In this document: positions 31,850 through 42,465 of the stretch, in pieces
Numbering within the stretch: the first letter of the stretch is position 1
How the letters are laid out: the number at the start of each line of letters is the position of its first letter
Translations under genes and position numbers: made by a program
Assembly: GCA_031213475.1 (NCBI GenBank)
Contig: JARUPZ010000026.1
Location: 636,501-700,500, forward strand
Length of the DNA stretch: 64,000 bases
Origin: Nereocystis luetkeana
Lineage: Eukaryota; Sar; Phaeophyceae; Laminariales; Laminariaceae
Direction: 5' to 3'
Notes under the pieces: generated by a model
Seen by the model: the letters and a program-made list of their open reading frames with translations, nothing else
Told to the model about the DNA's origin: nothing
Database searches by the model: none

Positions 31850-33088
31850 ATTTTCCTTGACGCTGTCTGTCGAGGGATACAAGTGCCGTCCCAAAGCATA
31901 CTCGGGCTGTATACAAAATACCAAGTACACATCAGCTATTAATAGCTATGAATAGCAGTGTGTTCTTCGGCCGATTGGTTATTTGTAAGTACTTTGTAGT
32001 AGTCGTCCTAATTAGTAGTCGACACTCGGGCCGGCAGGCTGCGCGGTAAGCCTCCCGCCCGCGTGCGTTCTACTACTGCTTTAGGTCGAGTTTAACCCCG
32101 GTTCGGCTGCAAATCACTTGGAATTATAATGCGGGGCAGCATTGCTCCTATTGTGACAGGGTTGGGATTTCATGATGGGGGAAAAAAGCAACGTTGACCA
32201 GATCTACGCACGTACAGCACACGGGCCACACGAATACACAAAGCAGAGTCCGGGTGGCCGGCCGGGGGGTGGGGGCGCGCCTCGTTCATCGAGCCCATCG
32301 GAAGCAGATAAACGACTCTGATTGTGGCGCGCTGTTTAGGGAGTATGTATGTACAGCAGTAGCACAAACCAATCCAAAATAAATGAACACCTGGTATGTT
32401 GAAACTCTTTCAAGACATTTTAATCAGGTCTTTGGGCAACAAACAACCTGTGTGTAGTACACACTTTCTGCAGTAGACTCGTTTTACGATAGAGGTAGTT
32501 CATGTCCGCCATAATATTTCCTGAATGACGGAGTTCCTTCACCCAAAATCGTTGGTATGCCAATCTTGTTTCGGAAAAAGACGTTTTGGTTATAGTTGGG
32601 CAATGGAATTATTCATCGGGGATGCAATTAGATTTTTTCTGGAAGTCATTTTTCGGGTGAGGTATGGAGCTCCTCAAGTGAGGAGCCTCAGAATCTTAAG
32701 GGTGGGTTTCTATCGTAGAACGCCTCAGGAGGAAGAGGGATACGTACTGCAGGTATAATAGGAATTACAGTATCACTCCGGACGAAAGTATGGTCCCCGA
32801 TTGATGTTGACATATTGCTACAATCATAGACTATAATTACGGCCAAGTGGCCCAGCAGGTAGACAAAACGGGCTACCGTACGTAGTACGTATTCAACAAT
32901 ATAGAGCAGGCTCGCTACTCGCTCGCTTCCGTTTCGCTGGGTTTTTTTTTCTGCCAGAAAACGTGCGAAACCGCGGACCACCGGGAGACAAGCAGGCCGA
33001 CAGGCTGGCAAAAAAAACTGCGAAATCGCGGACAACACTCAGGCAGACAGACAGGCAGCGAGGCAGGCAGGCTGGCGAAACACCTCTA
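31850..33088. other. Gene-less stretch with a ~60-bp tandem pair
   Basis: CTGGCAAAAAAAACTGCGAAA and its neighbour with AACGTGCGAAACCGCGGACC form two diverged units at about 32955-33075. Nothing else is recognised. Confidence 0.4.
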
Positions 33089-33193
33089 TTACGGGGGACC
33101 ATAGTAGATAGGACCTGTGGTACACAGAAAAACCCATCTACTTATCAATTTCTACCAACAATATTTGGTCCTATTTACTATGAGCCCCCGTAA
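33089..33193 (-). mobile_element. TA-MITE copy followed by TATTAATA
   Basis: Complete reverse copy. Its right border runs straight into TATTAATAG, the word expected if a second MITE had excised next to it. Confidence 0.9.
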
Positions 33194-33214
33194 TATTAAT
33201 AGTGTGCTTGAAAG

Positions 33215-33298
33215 GTTCAAACGAAACAGACATCGGAGATCACCTACAGATAGATGTGAGAGATTAGATAGATCATCTACAGATAAACCAGATGGGCC
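33215..33298 (+). repeat. GATC-rich dispersed repeat, fragment
   Basis: GATCACCTACAGATAGATG and GATCATCTACAGATAAACC belong to the GATC-rich family. Confidence 0.5.
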
Positions 33299-33303
33299 GT
33301 CTA

Positions 33304-33408
33304 TTACGGGGGGCCATAGTTAATAGGACCAAATATTGTTAGTAAAAATGGTTAAATATATAGGTTTTTATGTATGCCATAGGTCCTATATACTATGGCC
33401 CCCCGCAA
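33304..33408 (+). mobile_element. TA-MITE copy
   Basis: Complete TTAA-type forward copy, 110 bp from the previous one and in opposite direction. Confidence 0.9.
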
Positions 33409-33769
33409 TAGGTAATCTGCATCCCAACCTACCGTTACGACATACCGGTACGACGTATCATACGGTGTTACAAAGTACCCTGCCTGGTATATGATACGTT
33501 TAGCAGGATAGTAATATACAGTAAAGGTCCAACCCAGGAAGCATGTGCTGGATCGCGCAAAATACACGTCGTCCACTCTCCGCAACATGAGCTACGCCAT
33601 ACCAATCAGGGAGCTCTACGCCCCCAAATGGCTACCACTCGGTACCTTCATATATTTACCGTTCCTATACTGCGGGTAGTATTTCATCAGAAATGTCTTA
33701 TATGTATGGGCAAAGTAGATAATATGGCGGGGAATGGAGATCTGACCGATTGGTGGAAGTGTTCATAGG

Positions 33770-34030
33770 TCGGAGCGACAGATGACGATTTATCTATCTA
33801 CAGATCATCTACAGATCATATACCTGGTATATATCATCTATTACAGTTCCTCAGCTGCAGTTGTGAGAGGTTTGTGCAGGATCGATCTGTAGTGCAGATC
33901 CAACCCAGGAAGCACGTGCTATTAATAGATCATGGGTGCAGATCGTACGGGCCCCACCCGGCAACATAACTAGATCATACACATCATCCAGATCACACAG
34001 ATCATACAGATCATACAGATCATCTGCCTT
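33770..34030 (+). repeat. GATC-rich dispersed repeat
   Basis: ACAGATCATCTACAGATCAT, GTTGTGAGAGGTTTGTGCAGG and CCAACCCAGGAAGCACGTG define the best preserved core of this family. The copy contains TACCTGGTA and TATTAATA words not present in the others. Confidence 0.65.
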
Positions 34031-34690
34031 GAGGAAATATCTAGAGTAGACAGCATGAAGCGGGAATCAATCATATGTCCGCGGTGATTGTGCCGGAAAC
34101 CGCAAGCCGGAACAATCGTTTCTGCCCGTTCGCCTCCCGCTTTTGCTTGTGTTTCGTGACGACTCGGAAGGATACCCCCCCAGTTTTGACTCGAAAGGAT
34201 GCGCGCAAGACCTCCCCCCCCCCCGACCAGCTGTGGACAGACAGATACACAGATCAAGACACAGATCACTCGCACTTTTTCTATTCTCCTATGTACATAC
34301 ATACTACAGTACGTACGTACGAACATATGCACGTCAAAGGCGGATTTGCAATTTCTCACGTCATTAACAAAAAACACAATGAAGGGAGTTCCACATGTGG
34401 TGATGGGCATTTCGGGGGCAGGGTTTCACTACCCATCTCACCAACCACTCACGAAGTTAATGTACGGTTCGCGCACTCCACGAGGCGTTTTTTGTTTTGT
34501 GCTATTTACGAAGGAGGAGGAGTGTCTACGGTTTACAGGGAAAGAACACACCAAAAACTTCAAACACTTAGGGTCCCATTCGCATGAACGAAGGAAAAAA
34601 CTGATACATCGATTTACCTCGCCACACCGCAACACAGCAGCCGCAGCCGACGCAGTAGCTGCAGGCATTACACACAAACAGAATAGCTAC
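34031..34690. other. Gene-less stretch
   Basis: Several overlapping open frames on both strands carry no recognised domain. Leads into a CAG-rich microsatellite. Confidence 0.35.
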
Positions 34691-34860
34691 AACAGTAGCA
34701 GCACGAGCACCAGCACCAGCACCAGCACCCGCAGCACACGCACCAGCAGCCGCCGCCGCAGCAGCAGCAGCAGCAGCAGCACCAGCACCAGCGGCAGCAC
34801 CAGCACCAGCACTAGCCCCAGCAGCACCAGCAGCACCAGCACCAGCAGCAGCAGCGAAAA
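34691..34860 (+). repeat. (CACCAG)n / (CAG)n microsatellite
   Basis: About 170 bp of AGCACC and AGC units. The Ser/Thr, Gln/His and Leu/Val homopolymer frames over it are not evidence of a gene. Confidence 0.9.
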
Positions 34861-34974
34861 AGAAGCAGCGCCAGCAGCATTGCATTGTAGCAACCACTCA
34901 CTGACTTAACCGCGATTGAGACCACTCACTGAGCGTCTCAGCCTCTACACCCAATAACATGCACAATCATCACT

Positions 34975-36240
34975 CACAAAGCACCCACCCGGTGGCCAAA
35001 CCTCCGGCTCAGCATCCCAGAGGAGGCCCCCTCTCACGGCCAAATAATCCGGGAGACTTATCCCCCCACCCGGTGGCCGAAACGCCGGTTCAGCATCCCA
35101 GAGGTAACCCCCTGCCTTATGGATCGAGAAACGAGGCGCTTCCCCCCACCCCGTGGCCCAAACGCCATTCCCAGAGGAAACTCCCGGCGTTACGGATCTG
35201 GGAACAGTCGTTCCACCCCCCCTCCCCCCCCCCCGGCACGCGTTGGCGACTAAAACGCCGCTCCAGCACCCCAGAGGAACCCCCCCCCCCCCCCGTTACA
35301 GATACGACAGACGCATTCCCAATCTGGAAGCCAAGACACCGCTCCAGCATCCCAAAGGAAACCTCCGGCGTTACTGATCGGGGAAACGCCCCCTCCCCCC
35401 CTTGTCTCGAAAGGGGTTCGTGGTCAATGGTCAAATGACTAAGGCAATGAACAAATGAGTACGTCTCACCCCCCCGGCCATGCATGATAGTGAGTACACC
35501 CACCCCCACACCCCCAACTCGGTATCGGATGGGATGCGGGGTCAATGGCCGCATGGTCAAGAAGGCACGCAAAAGATGAGTGCGCCCCCCGCCCCCCCCT
35601 CCCGCCCCATCGTCCCAAGGGAGGCCCACGGCGTACCGGGTGGAAGCCGTACCCTCCATCTACCCGCCGGCCACAATGCCGCTTAAGCCTAGTAGAGGCA
35701 ACCCCCCGCATTGCTGAATCGGGGAACGCGCTTCACCGCCTGCCGCCTCCGTCCGGAAAGGGATGCGCGTGGCCAATGGCAATGGTCAAATTACTGAGGC
35801 AGACAGCAAATGAGTCACCCCCCCCCCCCCCCTCCCCCCGGCCCGTAACCACTCGGCCGCCGAAACGCCGCTCCAGCTTGCCGGAGGAAACCCCCGGTGT
35901 AGATATGGATACGTGAAACGCTCCCCCCCGCCTCGCCCCCCCCCCCCCTCAGACGCCGCTCGAGCATCGCTGGGGAACCCCCCCCCCACATTACGGATCA
36001 GGGGAAACGCGTATCCTCCCCACCCGGTGGGAAAAACGCCGTTCCAGTTCTCCAGAGGAAACCCCTGGCGTTATTGATCTGGAAAAGGCCCCCCGCCCTG
36101 TCCGGTGCCAAAACCATGCTCAAGCATATCTGAGGAACCCTCACCGAGATATGTACGACTTCGGTAAAATCATCGCCAAACCCAGTGGTCGAAATGCCAC
36201 TCACAAGCACATCAGAGGAACTTTCCAGCGGTGTGGATCA
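34975..36240 (+). repeat. ~80-bp tandem array with embedded poly(C)-ended 3' modules
   Basis: About eleven units in the pattern CACCCGGTGGCC, AAACGCCG, TCCAGCATCCCAGAGGAAAC, GGCGTTACGGATC, GGGAAACG and a C run. The spacing is 75-95 bp because C runs vary. Three LINE tail modules (35408-35470, 35530-35590, 35757-35820) and a short R2 end (about 35478-35515) interrupt the array, all in the plus sense. The unit's GTTACTGATCGGGGAAACGC part aligns loosely with the sequence just upstream of the tail module in the LINE at 10470-10500, so the array may have grown from a LINE 3' region. Confidence 0.75.
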
Positions 36241-36830
36241 AGGAAATACTCACGATCCAGTCATGCCTCAGTGGGGCTATGACTAGCATGCTATGTCTCG
36301 TAATATAGGGTACATTTTTGTATTAATATTGAATAAAAAAGCTCGTTACATTTCGAAACAGAGTGGGACCTCGTATACAGAGAAAAAAAGGATCCTTATC
36401 CATGTATCCTGGTACCTGGTGTTTCTTACGCTTACATCATAGCCCCCAGATACGCTTACACGTCCCCACCACTACACCACACTGCACTACACCACACCAC
36501 AACGCCTAGTCACCTGTACTTATGTACGCATGGTACCAGTGCTTATAGCTCCGGCACAGTAAATACGTGCGAAATCTTACACGGTATTGTCGACAATCCA
36601 AGCCGATAAATTCACAAGATAATGTGCAAACTGTTAATAGCTGTCGGGACAGGAAGGACGACCCGTGTCGGATAGCATATGCATCCGTCACCGTTGGGTA
36701 CCGTCTAATCGAACATTCGATACGTCGATAATTTATCGAAACATCGATACACAAGAAATATCAAACTTTCGATAGATCGGCACAATCACGGGCGTGCGAA
36801 ATTTCTCAATACAATTTCTCGACAACACAC
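36241..36830. other. Gene-less stretch
   Basis: No gene or known repeat is recognised. Confidence 0.35.
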
Positions 36831-36844
36831 CGATATGTGTTAAA

Positions 36845-37120
36845 ACGTGAGCAAACAAAAAAACTGCCGCGACAGGACGGCCCGTGCCAAGGAGGTATCC
36901 TGCACGCGACTTTCGAAGACGATGCATTAAGAGCGGAGGATGTGATGCCTTCACGTGCTGTAATTTCAGGCACTTTGTCCCAAGACCCGGGCTTCAAATA
37001 TGAGGACGATTGCTCTCCTTCGGCGACCTCAGAGTCGAAGACCGCTTGGCTTCGGCCTGAATGGAAGGGTGCCTTTGGGACCTGGATGGGGAAGCAAGCA
37101 TGGGGCAGGGAGGGTGCTTC
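36845..37120. other. Open stretch, both strands, unrecognised
   Basis: Both strands are open for about 90 codons just before the TCAG array. Neither peptide is recognised. Confidence 0.2.
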
Positions 37121-37585
37121 CATCAGTCAGTCAGTCAGTCAATCAGTCAGTCAGTCAATCAGATCAGTTAGTCAGATCAGTCAGTCAGTCAGTCAGTCAG
37201 ATCAGCCAGTCAGTCAGATCAGTCAGTCAGTCAGTCAGATCAGTCAGTCAGTCAGATCAGTCAGTCAGTCAGATCAGTCAGTCAGTCAGATCAGTCAGTC
37301 AGATCAGTCAGTCAGATCAGTTAGTCAGTCAGATCAGTCAGTCAGTCTGTCAGGTCAGTCAGTCAGATCAGTCAGTCAGATCAGTCAGATCAGTCAGATC
37401 AGTCAGTCAGTCAATCAGTCAGTCAGTCAGATCAGTCAGTCAGTCAGATCAGTCAGTCAGATCAGTCAGTCAGTCAGTCAGATCAGTTAGTCAGTCAGAT
37501 CAGTCAGTCAGTCTGTCAGGTCAGTCAGTCAGATCAGTCAGTCAGATCAGTCAGATCAGTCAGTCAGTCAATCAGTCAGTCAGTC
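37120..37585 (+). repeat. (TCAG)n array with ATCAG breaks and a 166-bp higher-order repeat
   Basis: TCAG tetramers are broken by ATCAG pentamers in an irregular order. A block with TTAGTCAGTCAGATC and GTCTGTCAGG at its start occurs at 37321 and again 166 bp later at 37487. TCAG repeats have no stop in any forward frame, so the long Ser-Val-Ser-Gln frames are artefacts. Confidence 0.9.
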
Positions 37586-38269
37586 GCACCCACCCGTCAG
37601 CTGAGAACAAGGAGGCACTCGCATATACATACCTGACCAATCCGCGGGTAGGACGAAGGTAGTCCGGGGTGAAAAGCGAACCGGATGGATACGACGAAAA
37701 GGTGGAACAAAAAACGTAGAAGGCACGGCACCGTGAGGAGAAAGACCAAAAATCAGTCTGACAGTCTGCCAGAACCTCTACAGATCATTTGAAGATCATT
37801 TACAGGTCTCCCTCGTTCGGTATCGGCATCGAGCGCCCAAAACGCTCAAAAACGATCGATCGCACCCCCTGTGCCTGCCGAACTGAAGGCTCCTTCTATC
37901 TTTTGTCGGGGGATAAAGCGAGTGGTATCACCCTCTTCAGAAATATAAAAACCGTTTCTTTTTCATGATAGTGAACAAACGATCATAATATATTCCGGGA
38001 TAGGGTGGAAAGTATTTGTATCATCCCGTTTGTGACACACGTAAAACGAAACCTCCGGCACCCTACTACCTACCCATTTTCGAGACCCAAAGGGGATGGG
38101 GGGGGGGGGGGTATACCAAACCAACTAAAATTAAACTGAAGACCGAGTGACAAAAATAATACGAGGTACGTACAGATAAAAGTACTGCAGTATAGTATAC
38201 ATACAGGGCGACACATTGCCCACCCAACGATGTAGCAGTTACCGGTGTAATACTTTATTTGCGTTTTAG
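37586..38269. other. Gene-less stretch
   Basis: A G13 run lies at about 38098-38112. No gene is recognised. Confidence 0.35.
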
Positions 38270-38370
38270 GTGGTGCCGTTATTTCCCCACCCCATCTATC
38301 ATCTCCGCCGTGCTTTCTCCCTCCCAACGTAGTAGCAACTCACACCCGGGGTCACATAGAAGACCCCCCC
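38270..38370 (-). mobile_element. R3 retroposon fragment
   Basis: CCCATCTATCATCTCCGCC, CTCCCTCCCAACG and GCAACTCACACCCGGGGTC follow the R3 order. The fragment stops at a C11 run, after which a truncated R2 copy begins. Confidence 0.65.
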
Positions 38371-38384
38371 CCCAGGAAATTAAA

Positions 38385-39327
38385 CAGGGCTTTTCGGGGG
38401 TCGTGACCCGATCCGCGGGTCGGGTCACGTGGTATTCAAAATGTCACCGGTCGGGTCGGGTCGGGTCGGGTCGGGTCGGGTCGGGTCGGGTCGGATCAAG
38501 AAGTGTTCAAAATGTCACGGGTCGGGTCGGGTCAAGAGGATTTTAAAATCTCGTGGGTCGGGTCAGGTCGGGTCAAGAGTGTTTCAAACCTCACGGGTCG
38601 GGTCGGGTCGGGTCAAGAGTTGATGAAAAGCTCACGGGTCGGGTCAGGTCATGACCCGCGAGAAGCGGGTCACTCGCGGGTCAGGCCAGCATGACCCGCG
38701 AGTTGTTTTCTACTGACCCGCGGGTCGGACCCGCGCATTCGGCTCGCGGATCCGACTCTTGAATCACTTCCCGCTCTCTTACCCAAAGGCTTCTCTCGTA
38801 TCAATACTCAATGAAACTCCTTTGGTATCATATTCAAACATTAAAACACCGCCGAAGTCATTTACGCATGCCCGCATTCATCTATATACCCACTACAGCC
38901 AGGTCATAAACCCCTGCGGGACACTACTGTAAAATGAACACTATATTGTTTTTGAATTGCCGACCCACGGGCCAGATCCGCGGGTCGGACCTTCGGGTGA
39001 TATAAATGGTCAAACGGGTCAAGGTGACCCGACCCGCATGAAACCCATGTCTCACGGGTCAATCGAAAGGTGGCGGGTCGGGTCGGGTCGGGTCGGGTCA
39101 GGAGGTTTTGAAATTTCGCGGGTCGAGTCGGGTCGGGTCAGGAGGTGTTCAAATCTCACGGGTCGGGTCGGGTCGTGTCGGGTCGGATCAAGAGGCTTTC
39201 AAAATCTCGCGGGTCGGGTCGGGTCAAGTCAACATATCTCAAATTTTTCGCGGGTCGGGTAGGGTCAGCTGACCCGACCCGACCCGACCCGACCCGTGAG
39301 GTTTGACCTGACCCGCGAAAAGCCCTG
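38385..39327. mobile_element. Non-autonomous hAT-like element, 943 bp
   Basis: Ends are CAGGGCTTTTCG at the left and CGAAAAGCCCTG at the right, a perfect 12-bp inverted repeat continued by GGGTC/GACCC words. The 8-bp direct repeat AAATTAAA flanks it at 38377-38384 and 39328-39335. Eight-base target duplications with CAGGG-type ends are the mark of the hAT superfamily. The interior is non-coding: two blocks of GGGTC pentamers (about 38410-38740 and 39050-39310) spaced by TTTCAAAATCTCACGGGTC-like spacers, and a plain middle. It sits inside an R2 copy, whose intact counterpart at 5640-5655 reads TTCATTTAATTTCCGG. A transposase is absent. Confidence 0.9.
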
Positions 39328-39600
39328 AAATTAAATGAACTCATTGAAGCTGCCGTCCATACGCAAGTCCGCCTCACAAGCGGTTCTTGGGAGGATGCAG
39401 CTCACCCTTCACGCGACTCGCCGGAAACCTCACGGCGCTTCCCGCTTGGTGCAAGCAATGCCTGCTTTGTCATTGAAAACCCGGCATGCTCCGTTCCGGC
39501 ATTGTAGGGATGCGAGGGTCTATGGTCATACGACTACGGCCATGAAGGAGATCGAGCACCATCTCTCCCATCGAGTGCGCCCCCCCTCCCCCCCCCCCCC
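39328..39600 (+). mobile_element. R2 copy, plus sense
   Basis: AAATTAAATGAACTCATTG, then CAAGTCCGCCTCACAAGCGG, then the 3' module and a C-rich run at about 39580-39603. Its first bases lie on the other side of the hAT-like element at 38375-38384. Confidence 0.75.
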
Positions 39601-39719
39601 CGCCCGCCTCCTAGCGCTGCAAAGCTTTTGTGTCACCATCTATCTCTTCGTATAATTTGCCTTGCTATGGCGGTGGGGGTTCGGTGTTCAATACCTGGTA
39701 CCTCCTTCCCTCACTTGTA
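39601..39719. other. Short spacer
   Basis: Contains one TACCTGGTA word. No gene. Confidence 0.4.
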
Positions 39720-39823
39720 TTACGGGGACCATAGTAAATAGGACCAAATAATGTCAGTAAAAATAACGAAATATATAGGTTTTTGTGTGTATCGTAGGTC
39801 CCATCTAATATGGTCCCCCGTAA
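39720..39823 (+). mobile_element. TA-MITE copy
   Basis: TAAATAGG-type copy with one G fewer in the left end (ACGGGGACC). The right border TA has decayed to TG. Confidence 0.9.
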
Positions 39824-40624
39824 TGATACAAAAGTACCACCCCGACTGCGGTAGGACAAGGTAAAACCAGCGGACGCATGAAACTAAACGAGAGGATGAA
39901 AAAAAAAACAATGAAAAAAACATGAAACACAAAACAACAGAAAAACAAGATTGATGAGATCACCTCGCCGACCGGTGTCATCTTTGTACCGGTCGTACGT
40001 GTGATTATTCCGGTACTTGCATGTATTATGCTGATGGCAAATAGGAAGAAAACAATCAGCTGTGAGATCGAAGAAATCGTCAAAAGTTTTTTTGCAAGCT
40101 GTGTGTCATACTGTCAGATTACGGCCGGAAAAACTTATTATTACACGTATTACGGCAAAATTCAGAAGAAAAAAAAACGTGCTTACGGGTAGCTACGGCA
40201 AAATTATTGGACGTTTGGGAGACGTCCCCGCTAGAATCGAAACGCACGCTCAAAGTCTAAATAAATGCGCCTGCTGGGGAGAAAAAATACAGGGTATTCC
40301 TAGATATTTTGGCGTTTTTTTCTATGCAGGACTGGGGGCGTTGCGTAATTTCGCCGGCCGAGTTCTACTAGTTACCGCCAAAACGGCTCGGCGTAAGGAC
40401 ACTATCGCGTATTTCGACAGCACTGCTTACTTGTGCATGGTACAACTGTACGACAAAGTAAAAACAACAGTGAGTTCGCCGTTTGTACTCTCGTGGTTTG
40501 CTGTGCTAACCCGAGAAAGGAATGCCGTAGAATCCAGTACTGCTTTGTTGACAGGATATGCGTTTCTTTTTTCTTTTTCCCGTCCTCTTTATCATCTGCG
40601 TCCTTATTTTCTTCCTCCCCCCTA
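39824..40624. other. Open but unrecognised stretch
   Basis: A plus-strand frame is open from 40062 to the next MITE (192 codons). Its composition is Lys/Arg/Thr-rich and it matches nothing I know. The frame closes inside the MITE, which argues against a gene. Confidence 0.2.
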
Positions 40625-40737
40625 TTACGGGGGACCGTAGCTGGTAAATGGGACCAAATATTGTCAGCAAAATAGGAAAATATGTACCGGTAGGTTTTTG
40701 TGTTGCCGTAGGTCCTATTTAAAATGGCCCCCCGTAA
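40625..40737 (+). mobile_element. TA-MITE copy with two extra-base sites
   Basis: TAAATAGG-type copy. The left arm reads CGTAGCTGGTAAATGG where sisters read CATAGTAAATAGG, and the interior reads ATGTACCGGTAGG where sisters read ATATAGG (a CCGGTA gain after TA). Confidence 0.85.
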
Positions 40738-41253
40738 TACTATTACCAGTTGCAACTCAGATCTGGGGTCAATTTATACCAGGCGTTCCTTGTACATACG
40801 TCCAAAATGATAGTGAGATATCAAAGAAAGAAGGGTTATAACCCGTCTGGAGCTCGACGATCGGTCGGTCGGTCGGTCGGTCTCCAATCGGTCGGTCGGT
40901 GGCAAATATCGTCCGTAATAAACTCGTGATCTTTCTTTCTGTTGGTACTCGTATGGCACTACTATTGTATACTTTGTGTAACGTTTGCGTGCGAACATCG
41001 ATACCTAACGGTCCTTACATTTCCGTCCAGAGCGATGGAGTACAGGGGAACTTATCATATCGTACCATATCATACTATATAATATAATATAATATCATAC
41101 CAGTACCTGGTATCATATTATAGCATACCTGGTAACTGGTATCATATAATATCACATCATATGATATCGTATCTTATCGTATCATTTCACATAATAGTAA
41201 TAACAACCAGACATGGCGTGTAAAGATGGGGGGGGGGGGGGTTACCGGTATTA
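40738..41253. repeat. Short microsatellites
   Basis: (TCGG)n lies at about 40858-40907 and an ATCATATAAT-type array at 41055-41190. The array contains two TACCTGGTA words. A G-rich run lies at 41229-41241. No gene. Confidence 0.6.
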
Positions 41254-41260
41254 CTGTTCT

Positions 41261-41452
41261 TATTTATGTATTTTTTTTTCTCATCCCATTCATTATCTTC
41301 GCACATATTTTTCTCTCTCTCTCCTTCCAACCCGTAACTCAGATCCGGGGTCACATAGCAGGCTCTTCTCCCCCCTTCCCGCTACGGTACGTGCCTTCAT
41401 TTTTATCCCGAGAAGATTTCAGCCTTTTCTTCCCTCGTCGACTCGCATCGAA
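41261..41452 (-). mobile_element. R3 retroposon copy with 9-bp target duplication
   Basis: TTTTTTTTTCTCATCCC marks the A-tail side (minus sense). CTGTTCTTA occurs at 41254-41262 and again at 41453-41461, a likely target-site duplication. The copy is 5'-truncated relative to the one at 42466. Confidence 0.75.
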
Positions 41453-41730
41453 CTGTTCTTAATACAATAGCATCAGTATGCCCCCACGTATTGGTCAGAA
41501 AACGAGGCTGAGATTTGCAGGGAACAATGCGGGGCGCTTCGTATGTTTGATGGACTTGATGAACCCTCAGTGAATCGAATTCGTGTCGACGATTTTTGTC
41601 AAGTTTTTTTTTTCATATTCAAATATCGTGCGCCACAATGGCGGTACTGCCGCACCTTAGCCTGGCAAAAAAAATGCCACTCGTACCAGTCTCGTTGGAA
41701 TACCGTCAGACTATTAGACTATTATTGATG

Positions 41731-42095
41731 ACCTAAAGATCCCTTCTTCCAGATTGTTAAAGGTGAGTAGGTGTAGCGATCTGGGAGAAGGGATGTTTAG
41801 GGGTGTGTTTGCCTTGACAAATGCGTAGCGTGGTCTGCACTTCGGAATCGTCGTCCGCAACCGAGAAACTTCCTGGTTCGATGCAAACCGCGGCGCAGCC
41901 GCGTTTATGGCGAGTTTTGCCCCGTTTTGGCTGCGGTTTGGGGGCAGGGTTAGGGTTAGGGTTAGGGTTAGGGTTGGGGTTGCAGTCAGGGGTTGGGTTG
42001 GGTCGTCGCCCGTGCCTTGATCCCAACAGGAACCAAAACAACACCCGAACAGCCTACCAACCTAAAGGTCCCTTCTCCCAGATTGTTCAAGGTCC
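41731..42095 (+). repeat. Direct repeat with hairpin and telomere-like stretch
   Basis: CCTAAAGATCCCTTCTTCCAG (41731) recurs as CCTAAAGGTCCCTTCTCCCAG (42061), and an inverted version (GATCTGGGAGAAGGGATG) lies at 41778. The first direct copy ends AAAGGTGAGTAGG, donor-like, while the second continues AAGGTCCTCTATGG. Five TTAGGG-type units lie between them. Confidence 0.5.
41947..41979 (+). repeat. Interstitial (TTAGGG)n
   Basis: GGTTAGGG repeated four to five times. Short telomere-like stretch inside a repeat-rich region. Confidence 0.85.
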
Positions 42096-42465
42096 TCTAT
42101 GGATGGGTAATGCATATTGTGGCACCGGTAATGCTTATTTTGCGACACCGCGCCACGTTCGCGGCACATACCTCAGATCGGCTCCGCACCGCCAGGGATG
42201 TGTTGGCACGGTGCAGGGCCATTATTGAACGAAGCTATCGCATGGCCGAAACGGGTCAGCACGCGAGGAGACATCTGGCACCCTAAGGTGCAACCCGCAT
42301 AACGTTCGAATCGGTGTCGGGAGTAAGCCTTATTTTGCGACACGCGTGTCCCAAATACTGCATTTATTTGCGACACATGGCGACGTGGTTGCCGCCCACG
42401 CTCCCGATCGGCGAAGCACTACCATAGTAGAGTCTCAGCATGGTGCAGGGTTACCATTGGAGCTA
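42096..42465. other. Gene-less stretch with repeated TTGCGACAC words
   Basis: TTTTGCGACAC and ATTTGCGACAC occur at about 42136, 42333 and 42369 and again as TTCGCGACACGCGTGT near 42790. The R3 copy at 42466 interrupts this degenerate repeat. Confidence 0.4.

Noticed and set aside
34199-34909. 236-codon frame with Ser/Thr tract
   Set aside because: Most of the length is a CACCAG microsatellite; the opposite strand gives equally long Ala/Gly and Leu/Val frames.
36837-37662. Frames of more than 200 codons of Ser-Val-Ser-Gln
   Set aside because: TCAG repeats have no stop in any forward frame; no conserved sequence outside the repeat.
40062-40640. 192-codon open frame
   Set aside because: No domain, no homologous signature, and it ends inside a MITE; consistent with a chance frame.
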